A stretch of DNA of 51,883 nt, taken from positions 1-51,883 of the forward strand of contig NZ_NVPT01000014.1 of assembly GCF_002802985.1 (NCBI RefSeq). Reading direction: 5' to 3'. Made by a program: the position numbers and the translations under genes. The DNA is from Geodermatophilus chilensis (GTDB lineage: Bacteria; Actinomycetota; Actinomycetes; Mycobacteriales; Geodermatophilaceae). Below the pieces are notes generated by a model. It made no database searches, had not been told where the DNA came from, and was given only the letters and a program-made list of their open reading frames with translations. This document shows, piece by piece, positions 50,984 to 51,883 of the stretch; positions within the stretch are counted from its first letter, which is position 1, and each line of letters begins with the position of its first letter.

Positions 50984-51883
50984 TCAGGCGAGGCCGAGCT
51001 CGCCGTGGAACTGGCCGGCCTCCAGCCGCTCCTTCACCGAGCCGAGGAAGCGGGCCGCGTCGGCGCCGTCGACGATCCGGTGGTCGTAGGTCAGCGCCAG
51101 GTAGACCATCGACCGGACCGCGATGACCTCGCCGAGGTCGCGGTCCTGGACGACGACCGGGCGCTTGACCACGGTGCCGACGCCGAGGATCGCCACCTGC
51201 GGCTGGTTGATGATCGGCGTGTCGAACAGCGCCCCGCGGCTGCCGGTGTTGGTCAGCGTGAAGGTGCCGCCGCCGAGCTCGTCCGGGGTGACCTTGTTGG
51301 TGCGGGTCCGCTCGGCCAGGTCGGCGATCTTGCGGGCCAGTCCGCCGATGCTCAGGTCGCCGGCGTCCTTGATGACCGGCACCAGCAGGCCGCGCTCGGT
51401 GTCGACCGCGACGCCCAGGTTCTCGGCGTCGTGGTAGGTCACCGTGCCGGCCTCGAGGTCGATCGAGGAGTTCACGGCCGGGTGGGCCTTGAGCGCTTCG
51501 ACCGCAGCCTTGGCGAAGAACGGCAGGAAGGAGAGCTTGACGCCCTCGCGCGCCTCGAAGTCCTTCTTGGCGCGGTCCCGCAGCCGGGCGATGGCGGTGA
51601 CGTCGGCCTCCACGACCGTCGTCAGCTGCGCGCTGACCTGCAGCGACTCGACCATCCGCCGGGCGATGACGGTGCGCAGGCGGGAGAGCTTCTCGGTGCG
51701 CCCGCGCAGCGAGGTGTCGGGCTGGGCGGCCGGCGAGGGGCTCGGGGTCGGCCGGCCGGAGGTGGCGGCCGGGGCCTGCTCCGGGGCCGGTGCGGCCGCC
51801 GTGATCGCCACCGTCTGCCTGGTCGCCGAGCTGGGCCTGCCGGTCGAGGTCACCGCGACCGTGCCGATGGCCGAGAACCTGCC
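50984..51883 (-). CDS. sucB: 2-oxo acid dehydrogenase E2 (dihydrolipoyl acyltransferase), C-terminal part
   Basis: The frame is open to the window edge, about 299 residues seen. From [18 protein letters not shown] on it is the E2 catalytic domain, complete with [33 protein letters not shown] and the active-site motif [14 protein letters not shown]. It transfers succinyl or acetyl groups from lipoyl domains to CoA; naming it sucB rests on the actinobacterial gene order. The lipoyl and E3-binding domains should lie beyond the edge. The stretch just before the catalytic domain ([18 protein letters not shown]) does not look like the expected GTGVGGRIRKQDV, so the last 80 bases may be misassembled. 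Confidence 0.9.
   Translation of the reverse strand, partial: GRFSAIGTVAVTSTGRPSSATRQTVAITAAAPAPEQAPAATSGRPTPSPSPAAQPDTSLRGRTEKLSRLRTVIARRMVESLQVSAQLTTVVEADVTAIARLRDRAKKDFEAREGVKLSFLPFFAKAAVEALKAHPAVNSSIDLEAGTVTYHDAENLGVAVDTERGLLVPVIKDAGDLSIGGLARKIADLAERTRTNKVTPDELGGGTFTLTNTGSRGALFDTPIINQPQVAILGVGTVVKRPVVVQDRDLGEVIAVRSMVYLALTYDHRIVDGADAARFLGSVKERLEAGQFHGELGLA

Overview
The window is very GC-rich DNA (roughly 73-75% by eye) with short intergenic gaps and many ATGA/GTGA-overlapping genes. It shows TANNNT -10 boxes placed 6-8 bases before start codons (leaderless mRNAs), a GlnR box at glnA, a BsaP protein beside bioB, and the block sucB / TIGR01777 / lipB / leuS / lipA / DUF4191 / RDD / glnA. 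Together these point to an actinobacterium. Family Geodermatophilaceae (Blastococcus, Modestobacter or Geodermatophilus type) is my best guess from recall, not a database result.

Layout. 1-183 is not genome: it is an Illumina Nextera P7/index/Read-2 adapter with read-through noise, so this is a contig edge. 219-5581: secreted CHRD protein, a cupredoxin lipoprotein with a small membrane protein, a duplicated CDGSH iron-sulfur gene with remnants of a Crp regulator and a membrane protein between the copies, a diiron/heme-oxygenase-like enzyme and an SDR. 5726-7471: secreted 5'-nucleotidase. 7530-12804 (minus): a TPP-riboswitch-led operon encoding a sodium:solute symporter, a LuxE-like acyl-protein synthetase, a LuxC-like acyl-CoA reductase, an SDR and a broken small membrane protein. 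13018-17390 (minus): complete biotin operon bioB-bsaP-bioA-bioF-bioD. 17910-22203: lipoprotein and a three-subunit xanthine-dehydrogenase-type molybdenum hydroxylase. 22256-28766: small heat-shock protein with a frameshifted end, a COG0523 GTPase with a small Cys-rich partner, then NCS1 permease / imidase-like deacetylase / asparaginase under a divergent LacI regulator with visible operators. 28839-33071: MetE-C-like methyltransferase, cstA-ybdD, a hypothetical gene. 33174-36232: membrane glycosyltransferase-like protein and a UDP-galactopyranose-mutase-like flavoprotein. 36440-51883: glutamine synthetase, lipoate synthesis (lipA, lipB), leuS with a leucine attenuator, a coiled repeat protein, an EAL remnant, a peptidase E, a FAD oxidoreductase, a Ser/Thr kinase, an epimerase and the C-terminal part of a 2-oxo acid dehydrogenase E2.

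Functional threads. Cofactor supply dominates: biotin, lipoate with its E2 acceptor, and a thiamine-responsive operon. The most novel item is that thiamine-responsive operon. A TPP riboswitch controls import plus carboxylate activation and reduction, which suggests reductive salvage of an oxidised (carboxylated) thiamine precursor. No thiamine-linked LuxE/LuxC operon is known to me. A second novel item is a family of hairpin repeats that start at stop codons and show paired base changes; it appears to be a lineage-specific transcription terminator. Two probable single-base losses in G runs (hsp20 end, small membrane gene) and the adapter warn that local base accuracy is imperfect.
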